Below, piece by piece: positions 50,801-62,410 of a DNA stretch of 64,000 bases (within the stretch, counting starts at the first letter, position 1; each line of letters starts with the position of its first letter). The stretch is from NCBI RefSeq assembly GCF_000224145.3, contig NC_020166.2, positions 8,472,784 through 8,536,783 on the forward strand, in the 5' to 3' direction. A model generated the notes under the pieces. The model was given only the letters and a program-made list of their open reading frames with translations, made no database searches and was not told the DNA's origin. Made by a program: the position numbers and the translations under genes. The stretch comes from Ciona intestinalis (taxonomy: Eukaryota; Chordata; Ascidiacea; Phlebobranchia; Cionidae).

Positions 50801-53800
50801 CTGCATAGTGATCGGAAACCTCATGAAAGGAGAGGGAATTTGGAGAAGTTTAAAAATCGGAAGGTAAAAACCGTTTTAAAAAAAAATGTAAATAAAAAAA
50901 AATAAACGAATATACATATAAAACTATCCAAGATAATAAATTAAATAAGTATGTAAAAATGTAAAAAAAAGGTTTATTCATTGTGTATTTCCAATAGCCG
51001 TCGTTTTTCATTCTCTTGTTTTATAAATTTGACCTTTCCTGCTATATTTGGCGAGATGAATTAAAGTTTATGTTATGTAAGTATTGTGGTGGTATAGATT
51101 GAGGCAACTAAAAGTGTGCGTTAGCTGTAGCCGCTCAAAATTAAGTTCCCACCTATAGTAACAGCAGCCAATTTACCACAGGTGCGACACTTGATATGTA
51201 CAGACGTAGCAGCGCGTGGCATCGACATACGAGGCGTTCCATTCGTTATAAACATGACGCTACCTGATGATAAACAGAACTATGTCCATCGCATTGGGAG
51301 GGTGGGGAGAGCTGAGAGGATGGGGCTGGCTATCTCGCTAGTGGCTACTAAGCACAAGGAGAAGGTGGGCGGGTTATGGGGTGTTGAATGAATGAATGAA
51401 TGTAACTTACTTTATCCTCGCGTGGCCGGAAAACGACAGTCGTTATCACACGGGTTAACACCTCGTGCCAGCTTACGAGTTATCTTGTATGTTACTTTGT
51501 GGGTAATTATTATTTTTTTATGTATGGCTGATAATTTAGACAACCCATTAGTGACCACTTGGTTGGAGCAATTGCCGTTAAGTGTCTTGCCCAAGGACAC
51601 ATACGCCCACAGCTGGTAGCAGCGTCGAGCCTTGTACCCATTACCTCTGGGTTACAAGCAGGCGCGCTAACCACTACACCATGGCGCCGGACGTGTTAAC
51701 CTATATATACGGGTGAATTTGAATGAATGTAACTTCCTCGCATGGCGAGGCAACGACAGTCGTTATTACATGGGGTGTTCTGTTTTATACAACTCGTGCC
51801 TGCTTATGAGTTACCACGTATGTAACTTATTTATCCTCGCAAAGCGTGGCAATGACAGTTGTTATAACACTGGTGTTCTGTTTCATACACCTCGTGCCTG
51901 TTTACTCGTATAATTTTGTAGGTGATTGTTTCTCTGTATGGCTGACCATTTAGACAACCCATTAGTGACCACAGGGTTGGAGTAATTACCGCTAAGTGTC
52001 TTGCCCAAGGCATCTCTGCCCAAATAGGGCTCAAACACCAGGTCTGCATAAGTGTATCATGCGGCCATGCACTTGTTTAAACAATACTAGTATAGAACAA
52101 ATATAAACACAGTTTTAAATTGTTTTAATGTTGAGCCAACGCCAAACCTAAACAAGTCTTAAAAGAGTCTTTAAAGGTATAAAAAGATCGTAAAGAGTCG
52201 TTAAAAAGTCTTAAAAATTCTACTGCCCATGTGGCATCACTGGGAAGTGAGTCATTGAGTAAATATGAACCGAGCATTCAATATATTCGTTAATATTTGC
52301 ATTGGCAGTGTTGCGCAATGGTATTTCTATTCAAAGTCACTCCATCGTGCTTGAGTGATTATTGGTCATGTGATGTTTAGGAGAATGGTCATAGTAAACG
52401 TGTGTGATGTAATAATAGATTTTGTTATTTAACAATCAGTGCGTTTGTCATAATGACTTGACTAATTTTATAATACTGAACTTATAAAGTATATTTGTCA
52501 TGTTCGACTCGTGTACAATAAAATACCTTTGCAATTATTCAGTGCATGAAAGGTAATTTTCTCATAAGCATATTTTAATAAAGCCATTCATTTATTGTAT
52601 ACTTAACATGTGTTCATAAGTTCTATATTATAAAGTTAATACACAATACAATACCTATGTAATTATTCAGTGTATAAAATATAATTTGTTCGTAAGTCCT
52701 TTTCATTCATTCATTCATTGTATACTTTACATGTGTTTGAAGTTTTTTCCACATCATTCTTTCAAATATAAATATTTCTTTGTATTAATATTAAATGCAA
52801 CTCACTGTGAGTTGTCTGGCGCCGTGGCGTAGTGGTAGCGCACCTGNNNNNNNNNNNNNNNNNNNNNNNNNNNNNNNNNNNNNNNNNNNNNNNNNNTTGG
52901 GCAAGACACTTAACGGCAATTGCTCCAACCCAGTGGTCACTAATGGGTTGTCCAAATTAACAGCCATACATAAAAAAAAATGAAAAAATCCCCTCCCCCA
53001 AAAAATAATCACCCACAAAGTAACATACATGGTAACTCGTAAGCTGGCACGAGGTGTTAAACCCGTGTGATAACGAATGTCGTTTTCCGGCCACGCTAGG
53101 ATAAAGTAAGATTCATTCATTTACATTCATTCATTCATTCAGTTTTATGTTTTTGGGCTAACAGTTTTGAGGGGTGTGGCATACCAGGGGGCCTGAGATG
53201 TAGGCCAGAGTTGGTTTATATACTCATGCCCAGTTATTATTGATAAACATGATCAAATAAACCCTTATGATAACAACCAGGCAACTTTGGTAGTATAACT
53301 GATTGTCAGAGGAGATGTTTATCTTTGCAGTGTATCTGGCAGCAACATTTTGTTAATTTATATATATATAGTACTGTGGAAAAAGATGGGACACCTTTAC
53401 CACATAATATCCAAATATCCAGATCGAGTTTTAAACAATTAACAACGGTCTATGGGAGTTGTGAGGATACGGTTTATAATTCGTTGAATGTTCTTTGTTT
53501 ACTTCTAAAATGACAAGAAAGTAGAATGAAAAGGTTTCCCATCTTCCCCACCCTACTACATCATACAGAAAAGTGCTTTTCGGTTTAATATTTCTGTTTC
53601 ACCTTTTTATTATCCACAGGTCTGGTATCACAGCAATTGCAATAATAAGGGCAGAGGTTGCTTCAATACAAACCTCACTGATTTTGGTGGTTGTTGTATT
53701 TGGTGAGTTGTGGTGTTTTGCTTATTATTTAATGTTGTAATAATGGTGTATAAGCTAAAGAAAAGCATGCTTGTTTACACACAGTTGTTAAAATCCCTAC

Positions 53801-56396
53801 AGAGTTAAAATCCCTACAGATAAAGAGATAGATAAAAGAATTGTGAATTATACTTTTTCTTAATAAAAACTGTTGTGAGTTCCCTTTCCCTCATGCAGGT
53901 ACGATGAGAACGGCTTACTCGGAGACATTGAATCTCATCTGAAAATAACAATCGAACAAACAACCCCCAAAATGGAAATCCCCGTTGATGAGTTTGATGG
54001 GAAGGTTAGTCACCTGGGTGGGGTTTGATGCTTGTACCTATGGGCCATGGTGGCAGATATTTTATAAATGCATTAAACCAGTGGTTCTTAAACTTTTGAA
54101 TTGCGCACCATTTTCTTATGTTAAACATAGACCTCGTGGTTTGGTTAATTTGAATAAGTTGCTTGTTGGTTGTTCCCATTTTCGTTTCATACAGAAACAA
54201 GACAGAAACAAGACAGAAACAAGAGAAGTCACACAATTATGATTTATATTAAAACTCCCCCAAACAATCACCCACAAAGTTACATACATGGTAACTTGTA
54301 AGCGGGCACGAGGTGTATGAAACAGAACACCCGTGTTGTAATGTATATCGTTGCCAAACCATGCGAGGATAAATAAGTTACGTACGTGGTAACTCATAAG
54401 TGGGCATGAGGTGTATAAAACAGAACACCCGTGTTGTAACGAGTGTCGTTGTCCTGCCACGCGAGGATAAACAAGTTACATATGTGGGAACTCATAAGTG
54501 GGCACGAGGTGTATAAAACAGAACACCCGTGTTGTAATGACTGTCGTAGCCCGCCATGCGAGGATAAATAAGTTAGATTTATTTATTCATTCAAACCCAC
54601 CTTCCAGGTTGTATACGGCAGCAAGAGATCAAAGTCCAACATCTCCAAATACAAGGATCACACTGACATACTGGCACCTAGTGTAAAGGAACTACAAGCA
54701 TTAGAGCGATCTACACAAACCTCATTTTTACAAATGAGGATGAATATGTCAAGAATATTAAAAGGAAATCNNNNNNNNNNNNNNNNNNNNNNNNNNNNNN
54801 NNNNNNNNNNNNNNNNNNNNTTTTCGGTTTAATATTTCTTGTTTCNACCTTTTTATTATCCACAGGTCTGGTATCACAGCAATTGCAATAATAAGGGCAG
54901 AGGTTGCTTCAATACAAACCTCACTGATTTTGGTGGTTGTTGTATTTGGTGAGTTGTGGTGTTTTGCTTATTATTTAATGTTGTAATAATGGTGTATAAG
55001 CTAAAGAAAAGCATGCTTGTTTACACACAGTTGTTAAAATCCCTACAGAGTTAAAATCCCTACAGATAAAGAGATAGATAAAAGAATGTGAATTATGCTT
55101 TTTCTTAATAAAAACTGTTGTGATGTTTCTTTCCCTCATGCAGGTACGATGAGAACGGCTTACTCGGGGACATTGAATCTCATCTGAAAATAACAATCGA
55201 ACAAACAACCCCCAAAATGGAAATCCCCGTTGATGAGTTTGATGGGAAGGTTAGTCACCTGGGTGGGGTTTGATGCTTGTACCTATGGGCCATGGTGGCA
55301 GATATTTTATAAATGCATTAAACCAGTGGTTCTTAAACTTTTGAATTGCTCACCATTTTCTTAAGTTAAACATAGACCTCGTGGTTTGGTAAATTTGAAT
55401 AAGTTGCTTGTTAGTTGTTGCCATTTTCGTTTAATACAGAAACAAGACTACAGCAAAAGTCACACAAATATGATTTATATTAAAACTCCCCCAAACTATC
55501 ACCCACAAAGTTACATACATGGTAACTTGTAAGCGGGCACAAGGTGTATAAAACAGAACACCCGTGTTGTAATGTCTATCGTTGCCAAACCATTCGAGGA
55601 TAAATAAGTTACGTACGTGGTAACTCATAAGTGGGCATGAGGTGTATAAAACAGAACACCTGTGTTGTAAGGACTGTCGTTGTCCTGCCACGCGAGGATA
55701 AATAAGTTACATACGTGGTAACTCATAAGTGGGCACGAGGTGTATGAAACAAACACCCATGTTATAACGACTATTGTTGCCCAGCCATGCGAGGATAAAT
55801 AAATTTCATTCATGGTAACTTGTAAGTGGGCACGAGGTGTATGAAACAAACACCCATGTTATAACGACTATTGTTGCCCAGCCATGCGAGGATAAATAAA
55901 TTTCATTCATGGTAACTTGTAAGCTGACCAGAGGTTTATGAAACAGAACACCCATGTTATAATGACTGTCGATGCCCTGCAATGCGAGGATAAACAAGTT
56001 ACATACGTGGTAACTCCTAAGCAGGCATGAGGTGTATGAAACAGAACACTCGAGTTGTAATGACTGTCGTTGCCCTGTAATGCGGGGATAAACAAGTTAC
56101 ATATGTGGTAACTCATAAGAGGGCATGAGGTGTATGAAACAGAACACCCGTATTGTAATGACTGTCGTAGCCCGCCATGCGGGGATAAATAAGTTAGATT
56201 TATTTATCCATTCAAACCCACCTTCCAGGTTGTATACGGCAGCAAGAGATCAAAGTCCAACATCTCCAAATACAAGGATCACACTGACATACTGGCACCT
56301 AGTGTAAAGGAACTACAAGCGTTAGAGCGATCTACACAAACCTCATTTTTACAAATGAGGATGAATATGTCAAGAATATTAAAAGGAAAATCATAA
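44824..56396 (+). CDS. DDX1: DEAD-box RNA helicase DDX1 with SPRY insert
   Basis: RNA helicase of the tRNA ligase complex and RNA transport granules. Exons 44824-45057, 45585-45755, 46058-46250, 46587-46819, 47322-47567, 48659-48763, 49623-49739, 49919-50102, 50661-50863, 51182-51364, then 53620-53702 and 53899-54004 with the final exon at 56229-56396. The last three exons occur twice (second copies 54866-54948 and 55144-55249; first copy of the last exon 54608-54770, cut by a gap). One set gives 741 residues; human DDX1 has 740. Motifs: AAETGSGKT, then the family-specific SPRY domain inserted between motifs I and Ia, [20 protein letters not shown] (DECD not DEAD), [26 protein letters not shown]. 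All introns are phase-consistent. The duplication is very likely an assembly artefact. Confidence 0.95.
45225..45420 (+). mobile_element. tRNA-derived SINE, degraded
   Basis: Head GGTTGTGGCATAGTGGTTAC, B-box-like GGGTTCGATGC and body fragment GCACTTAGCCCCCTATTGCT, then ATGCGAGGATAAATAA. A 27-base internal duplication (GTGGAAATACGCTTTCTTAA) is present. DDX1 intron 1. Confidence 0.75.
46895..47090 (+). mobile_element. MITE copy
   Basis: Left end TATAGTAGGTTGGGAATGAT; interior words ACCACATAATATCCAAATAT and GAATGTTCTTTGTTTAC; right end GTGTCCCATCTTCCCACA is slightly truncated. DDX1 intron 4. Confidence 0.85.
47590..48430 (-). repeat. 71-bp satellite array, about 12 copies
   Basis: Units GTTATAACATGGGTGTCTTC ... 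TTCATACACCTCATGCTCAC with 71-bp period, in DDX1 intron 5. Inverse orientation of the 11520-12440 array. Generates spurious 60-codon open frames in every unit. Confidence 0.95.
49302..49496 (+). mobile_element. MITE copy
   Basis: GGTAGAGTGGGGGAAGATGG at the left, GTGTCCCATATTCCCCCAC at the right, 195 bp. DDX1 intron 6. Confidence 0.88.
51384..51690 (-). mobile_element. tRNA-derived SINE with (GAAT)n tail
   Basis: On minus: head GGCGCCATGGTGTAGTGGTT, A-box AGTGGTTAGCGC, B-box-like region GGTACAAGGCTCGA, body, SINE-tail monomer, and a terminal (CATT)n microsatellite (51384-51402 on plus as AATGAATG). DDX1 intron 10. Confidence 0.88.
51722..52075 (-). repeat. SINE-tail monomers plus SINE body
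   Basis: Two tail units (51722-51910) joined to a SINE body (GACAACCCATTAGTGACCAC, TAAGTGTCTTGCCCAAGG) without a clear head. DDX1 intron 10. Confidence 0.8.
52817..53125 (+). mobile_element. tRNA-derived SINE, full length, interrupted by N gap
   Basis: Head GGCGCCGTGGCGTAGTGGTA with A-box AGTGGTAGCGC; gap 52847-52896; body TTGGGCAAGACACTTAACGG and CCAGTGGTCACTAATGGGTT; one tail monomer ending GGATAAAGTAAG; and a (ATTC)n terminus. It shows the full order head-body-tail-microsatellite. DDX1 intron 10. Confidence 0.9.
53367..53560 (+). mobile_element. MITE copy
   Basis: Left ATAGTACTGTGGAAAAAGAT, right TCCCATCTTCCCCACCCTAC; in DDX1 intron 10, 60 bp before exon 53620-53702. Absent from the second haplotype-like copy only because that copy starts downstream of it. 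Confidence 0.85.
53580..56390 (+). other. Copy-gap-copy duplication of the DDX1 3' end
   Basis: 53580-54770 and 54822-56390 carry the same three exons and introns, split by Ns at 54771-54820. Exons are identical or nearly so, while the last intron differs by number of SINE-tail monomers (603 versus 979 bp). Allelic repeat-number variation explains this better than gene duplication. Confidence 0.8.
55495..56200 (-). repeat. ~97-bp SINE-tail tandem array, about seven copies
   Basis: Units of AACTCATAAGTGGGCACGAG-GTGTATAAAACAGAACACCC-type sequence ending GCGAGGATAAATAAGTTAC, in the last DDX1 intron. The other copy of the intron (54245-54590) has only about four units. A hAT-like CAGTGGTTCTTAAACTTTTG start precedes each array (54075, 55322). 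Confidence 0.9.
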
Positions 56397-57458
56397 TGTG
56401 TTGCATTCGTGGTTTAGTTATTTTTGAAGCTAATTAGAGTGAAATATTTTTCAATTTTTTTGGAAATATTAAAAAGTTGGCGATTGTTTTGGTTTTGCTG
56501 CATTCGTGTCTTAGTTAATATTAACTAATTTTGAATTGGTAACATTTTTTTAGAAACATTCTTGTTTAAATTCTTATAAGTTAGCAATTGTGTATGAAGG
56601 ATATAAGTGTGAAACATGGGGTGGAGTTTGCACCCAACACCCTGTACTTTATCTCATGGTGTGGAGTTTACACCCAATTCAATGGTCAATACCATTTACA
56701 TTTGTTTAACTTTCATTCTATTAACAATTGTAATGAATCCATCATTTCAATGTTTGCTGTGTAAACAGAACATCCGCGTAACCCCTTTCTTCCTAAATGG
56801 CAAATATTTGCCTTTTTCTTTGTTTGCTCTGCCACCTAACTCTTGCAGTTGCATAAGTGATGTGATCGCTGTTGTTGTTCTGTATGGTGTAGGCTAGCTA
56901 GTTTATAAGTAGCAGATTCATAAGCGTGGGTATTGTAAAACTATCCTAGATTTTTTGGTGCTAACTAATTTACTAGATAAATAATAGCAAGCAATTCAGT
57001 TGTTCATGTTATATATCTGTTCTAAAAATTATTCTTTAAATAATAAATAAAACTCTTTTTTTTAATTTTGTTAAAATATCATTTGCCTTTGGTTGTTCTA
57101 TTTAGCATGAGCCTGGGGTTTGGGCCAGAGTTGGCTGATGAACCAAATGTTCTATTCTATATGGGTGTTGGGTTCTGTATTATTATCATCCTCCCCTTTG
57201 TATGTTGCCACCATTTTCTGTTACCTAATACTGTTCAAAATAATTTCTTTTTTTCAAGAAAACTACATTTTTTACTTTAAATCGTACTAGAAGTAAACGA
57301 TGTATCTTACTAGTACAACAATATATTATCTCTATCTTATTTGCAATTGCAATAATTCTGTTATTCGAAGAATATTATTTTCTGGTGAAACTGATGTTAC
57401 ACTGTTTCTATTTCAGATGTTTTTTATTTAAAATTTTGATCTAAGATTTGTGGTGAAA
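56397..57458. other. Spacer, DDX1 to NAT-like gene
   Basis: About 1.06 kb, AT-rich. A short direct repeat (GGTGTGGAGTTTACACCCAA family) is near 56620-56680. Strong acceptor CTGTTTCTATTTCAG ends at 57417, 41 bases before the NAT-like ATG. No coding exon recognised. Confidence 0.5.
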
Positions 57459-60400
57459 ATGAACGTGAAGGAATATTTGCAGCGGATCAATTACTCGGGA
57501 GATGTTGCCCCAACATCCTCCAACCTCAGGAAGATCTGTGTCGCTCATATGCTCGCTGTTCCTTATGAAAACCTGGATGTCTTCGGAGGCCCCCCGATTA
57601 CTATTGATCTGCCTAAACTGTTTGAAAAAATTGTGAAGGTGAAGTTTTGTATGCCGTAGTAGGTTGTATAATGTAGCTCACAATATCCTTGCGTGACGGG
57701 ACAATGGCAGTCATTATAACACAGGTGTTAACACAGGCAGGGCAACTTATCATGTATGTAACTTGTTTATCCTTGTTTATTCTTGCATGGTGGGGAAACG
57801 ACAGTCATTATAACACAGGTGTTCTGTTCCATACCCCTCGTACCTGCTTACGAGTTACCACGTTTCTAACTTATTTATCCTCTCATGGCTGGGTAACGAC
57901 AGTCATTATTTTATAACATGGGTGTTCTGTTTCATACACCTCGTGCCAGCTTACGAGTTACCGCGTTTGTAACTTATTTATCCTCTCATGGCTGGGTAAC
58001 GACAGTCATTATAACACGGGTGTTCTGTTTCATACACCTCGTACCTGCTTACGAGTTACCATGTATGTAACTGTGTGGTTGATTTTATTTTGGTGATTTT
58101 TTAATGTATGGCTAATAATATGGACAACCCATTAGCGACCACTAGGGTTGGAGCAGTTGTACCAATACCTTCGGGTTTATGTTCAAACTATTCTTCTTAG
58201 ACCATGGTACTGTATACATGCGCGAGGTTTCAATACTTGGCAGTCATGAAAATATTAAATGCGGGGCGAGGTTTCAATACTTCATACAAAAAATATTAAA
58301 TGCGGGATTTCCTGCTGAAATGCAATAGTAATTATAAAACTTTTTTACCTAATTTCCACGTCACCTTTATCCCACTATAAATACGAAAGGTTCTAAATAC
58401 AAAGATACAAAGTGATATATATCGTATCATAGAGGTTTCACGATAAGCTCTCAGATCCTATAGATAGCTGAGGTTTTGTGGGTTACTCTGAGTTGAAACA
58501 CTTAAAGATTCGTTTTTATAACGGGTCAAAAGTGACGTAGAAATTAAGTGAAAAAGGTTTCATATTCACCATTGCGTTACTAAACGCTCAACAAACAATC
58601 TCTATGTTTGTTTGACATTCTATAATATTTACAGAATTATATAACCAGGTTTGCAGCGTTATGGTATAACCAACATAGCAGGCGTAATGTAGACCAGAGT
58701 TCACCCATTAAACAGCCTTACGCAACCTGTTGTAAAATATTATGTGCAGGTTACAGTATTTACCTCTGTAACAATTATTAACCATCTTTGTAGCAACGAC
58801 GGGGCGGGTTCAACTTTGAGTTAAACCGAATGTTTTGTTGGCTGTTACAAAATCTTGGCTATCAGGTTTCTTTGTACAAAGCTGACGTTTATAACATGAA
58901 GCTTGATGCGTTCACTTACACACAACCTGCTTTAGTGGTGAGTTGCATGATATATTTATTTGTGTGGACTTATTATTGTATGAGGTTATTATTTATCTTC
59001 ACACAAGTGTTCTGTTTCATACACCTCGTGCCCGCTTACAAGTTACTATGTATGTAACTTACTTATCCTCGCATGGCGAGGCAACATCAGTCGTTATAAC
59101 TTTTTTTACCTCTTGCTTATTTACTTACCAGTAATGACATGCAACTTTATGGGTGATTGTTTTTCTACCCTGAGTAGTTCTTGAACCTTGTACCTACATA
59201 GGTGACAGTGGACGACGGCAGCAAATATTTCACCGATATTGCATTTACATGCGGTACTAGCTTAACGGAACCTCTTAACTTTGAATACCTAACTGAACAA
59301 GCTCAAAAACTTGGGGTTTTCAGGTATTGCTGTGTTTTATAACAAAGAGTTTGTTTTTATAACAAACTTTTTTTTTTTGTTTTACTTGCTTTATCCTCAC
59401 GCTGTGGGGCAACGACAATCTATTCTCTGATGCTTTATATATATATATTGCTTGGTTCAGCTGTATCGTGTTTTCAGTTCTTTGTATATTTAAGACTTCA
59501 TTAGATGTAAATGAATGAATAAATAAATGTAACTTACTTTGGCCTCGCGTGGCCGAAAACGACAGTCGTTATAACATGGATGTTCATACACCTTGTAACT
59601 GTCGTTTTCCGGGCACGCAAGGGTAAAGTATAGAAAAAATATTAGAAAATTATTTTCGTTTTTTATGCTCCTCGGAACTCAGGCCATAAATATGCATTTT
59701 TATTTCCTTTTAAGGTTACGAGAATGCGGTAAAACATCTTTCTACTTTGAGTTGAAATGGTTCCATGTAGTAGATTCCACAGGTCAGTTCTAACAATGGT
59801 GTAGCTTGGGGTTGGGGGTGTATGTTTGTAAAGTATATGAAAGGATTAAAAATTTTATTTTAAGTATACAAACAAGTGGAGACGAAATATATTGCAATAA
59901 AAAATTCAAAATTTGACTTTGATTTTGTCTAATATTCAAAGATTTTACTAAAACTTTGTTATGAAAACATTCTTTTGACAAAAGTATAAAAACTTAATCC
60001 AAACCCAAAGATTTTGCCAAGAAATAAATCAAAAATATGTTTTCTGACTAAAAGAATAAAAGGGTGACGCAACTTATACTTATTCCAATCTCCACAACAG
60101 GCGAGGTAAACCCGGCAACGGACATCGAGTTTTGCTTCGGTGAAAGTAAATACAGAAGCAAGGGTTGGATAATACTTTATAAGGTTTCTATGGATCGGCA
60201 ATGCACGTGGGACGAACTGGTTCCCGAATTAGAAAGATTTCTGAATAATAATGAGAAGTGGATGACACGGAACACGATTTGCGCGATTAATAGAGGTTCA
60301 TCCGTAACTGTGTTATGGGGGAAGTATCTGATACAAAAGTACATACGTGAGGACCAGCAGAGGGGCGATAACTTGACAGTTTCGCGAACTTTTATGGAAC

Positions 60401-60519
60401 TTTCGGATTTCCCGGCGATATTGGAAATAATTCGCTGTGTATTCGGGATGAAAAGTTTCACCCAAGAGTTCACTCCGATTGCAGAGGACATCACAACAAG
60501 GCCTATTGTGATTTATTGA
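57459..60519 (+). CDS. Arylamine N-acetyltransferase homologue lacking catalytic Cys and His (likely pseudoenzyme)
   Basis: Exons 57459-57638, 58794-58937, 59202-59323, 59715-59782, 60101-60519; GT-AG, phases agree, 310 residues (family ~280-295). NAT features: N-terminal MNVKEYLQRINYSGDVAPTS, LAVPYENLDVFGG, then the loop RRGG(F)xFELN and strand VVTVDDGSKYFTDIAF, PLNFEYL. In active NATs the loop reads RGG(W/Y/F)C and supplies the nucleophile; here it is GGC GGG TTC AAC, Asn67. The catalytic His of T-H-M is Gln104 (TAC ACA CAA CCT). Only the Asp (Asp120, FTDIAF) is kept. Spacing matches human 68/107/122. All exons are open with no damage, so the protein is probably made but not an acetyltransferase by the known mechanism. 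The C-terminus is longer than usual. Confidence 0.88.
57670..58160 (+). repeat. SINE-tail array running into a SINE body
   Basis: Four to five tail units (GTAACTTATTTATCCTCTCA, TTCATACACCTCGTACCTGC) followed by the body words GACAACCCATTAGCGACCAC and AGGGTTGGAGCAGTTG. NAT-like gene intron 1. Confidence 0.88.
58990..59160 (+). repeat. SINE-tail monomers
   Basis: One and a half units (TTCATACACCTCGTGCCCGC, TATCCTCGCATGGCGAGGCA) at the start of NAT-like intron 2. Another fragment with an AATGAATAAATAAATG microsatellite is at 59508-59635 in intron 3. Confidence 0.8.
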
Positions 60520-61509
60520 TCAATAAACTTATTTATTCTCGCGTAGCGGGGTAACGACAATCATTATAACATGGGTGTTCAGTTTCATACACCTCGTACC
60601 CGCTTACAAGTTACCACGAATATAACTTGTTGTCCTCGTATGGAGGGCAACAACAGCCAATATTATAACACGAGTGTTCAGTTTTCTACATCTCATGTTT
60701 ACGAGTTACCACTTTGTAACTTATTTATCCTCCTGTGGCTGGGCAACGACAGTCAATGACAATGTCTTTTCTAAAAACACAAACCAACAATTGTGGCAAC
60801 ATTGGGCCTTGAACCCGTAACCTCTGGCAGAAAGACAAACGCTCAAAATACTCAGCTGAATAATGTCTTTTTTCTAATCACCTATTCCCTTCATTGTTTT
60901 GTTCAAGTAGTTTTTGTATATTGATAAACGTATTTTAACAAATGGGATTTTACAAATCTAGGCACTGGTGGGGGAAACATCATAAAATGTTGTACTTCAA
61001 TCTGAATAAACTTTTCAATATAGATTGTGAAAAGTGAACCAAACAAGCTGTTGAAATATGATATTGGATATTCATTTGTTGAAACATCTGTTTATATGTA
61101 TTATGTTATAACTTACAAGTGAATATTATATATTCCATATGGTTGTCCCACTGCATGGCACATCATGGGACCTGAGATTTATCCCAGAGTTGGCCCAGAT
61201 TATCACATAAGTGAAATCAAATGTACAAAATCACCTTGTTCACCATTGACACATAATGTTCCCACAGACCTCATAACTTTGTAATTTCTTCAAACCAATT
61301 TCCACAACTGCAACAAAAAAGAGCTTTAAAAACCTTTGAAATTACTTTCTTTTATTATTAATGAACTAAGCTGAAGTAAAACACTGTACATGGGCTATGT
61401 GTATTTTAAGTTTGTGTTTTTATTAATTAAGTTTTTATATGTTGCTTACTGTGTATCAATATGCATTTGAAGTTCTCTGTCAAAGTAGTTTAGACCTATA
61501 CTGTTTTGT

Positions 61510-62150
61510 TTAATGTGGATGTAACTTATTTATCCTTGTATGGTGGGGCAATGACAGTGGTTATAGCACAGGTGTGTTCTGTTTCATACACCTCATGCCC
61601 GTTTACAAGTTACCACGTATGTAACTTATTTATCCTCGCATGGCGGGGCAACAACAGTTGTTATAACACGAGTGTTCTGTTTCATACACCTCGTGCCTGC
61701 TTACAAGTTACCACGTATGTAACTTATTTATCCTCGCATGGCGGGGCAACAACAGTTGTTATAACACGAGTGTTCTGCTTCATACACCTCGTGCCCGCTT
61801 ACAAGTTACCATGTATGTAACTTATTTATCCTCGCATGACGGGGCAACGACAGTGGTTATAACACAGGTGTTTTGTTTCATACACCTCGTGCCTGCTTAC
61901 AAGTTACCACGTATGTAACTTGTTTATCCTCGCATGGCAGGGAAGACAGTAGGTATAACATAGGTATCCTGTCTTTCCCAAAGACATATACACCCTGTAT
62001 GCTGACAGCATCAAGCCTTGAACCTAGTATTTTCTCAATCACCCATAAAGTTACATGGTAACTTGTAAGAAGGCGAAAGGTATATGAAACAGAACACCAG
62101 TGTTTTAACGACTGTTTTTCAGCCACACATGAATAAATAAGTTGCATTTA
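61510..62150 (+). repeat. ~97-bp SINE-tail tandem array, about six copies
   Basis: Highly similar units (GTAACTTATTTATCCTCGCA, GGGGCAACAACAGTTGTTAT, TTCATACACCTCGTGCCTGC). The best array for defining the monomer; ends in an inverted half unit (62050-62140). Confidence 0.92.
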
Positions 62151-62217
62151 TTCTAATCAGTGTCATATTGACATTTCTTTTCCATGTTTGATTATTCACT
62201 ATGAACCATCAAACTAC

Positions 62218-62410
62218 TATAGTAGAGTGGGGGAGGATGGGACGCATTTTCATTCTATTTTCTTTCATTCAGTGGTAAACAAAGAACATTCAAAGAATTA
62301 TAAAACCGTATCCTCACGACTCCCATGACCGTTGTTGATTGTTCAAAACACAATTAGGATATTTGGATATTATGTGCTAAAGGTGTCCCATCTTCCCCCA
62401 CCCTACTATA
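62218..62410 (+). mobile_element. MITE, full-length copy
   Basis: TATAGTAGAGTGGGGGAGGA at the left, TCTTCCCCCACCCTACTATA at the right, 193 bp. A cleaner copy for defining the termini. Confidence 0.92.

Noticed and set aside
52817..52846. tRNA gene suggested by the head GGCGCCGTGGCGTAGTGGTA (also 33940-33962 and 51670-51690 on minus)
   Set aside because: Followed by SINE body and tail rather than a complete cloverleaf; repeated with decay at many sites.
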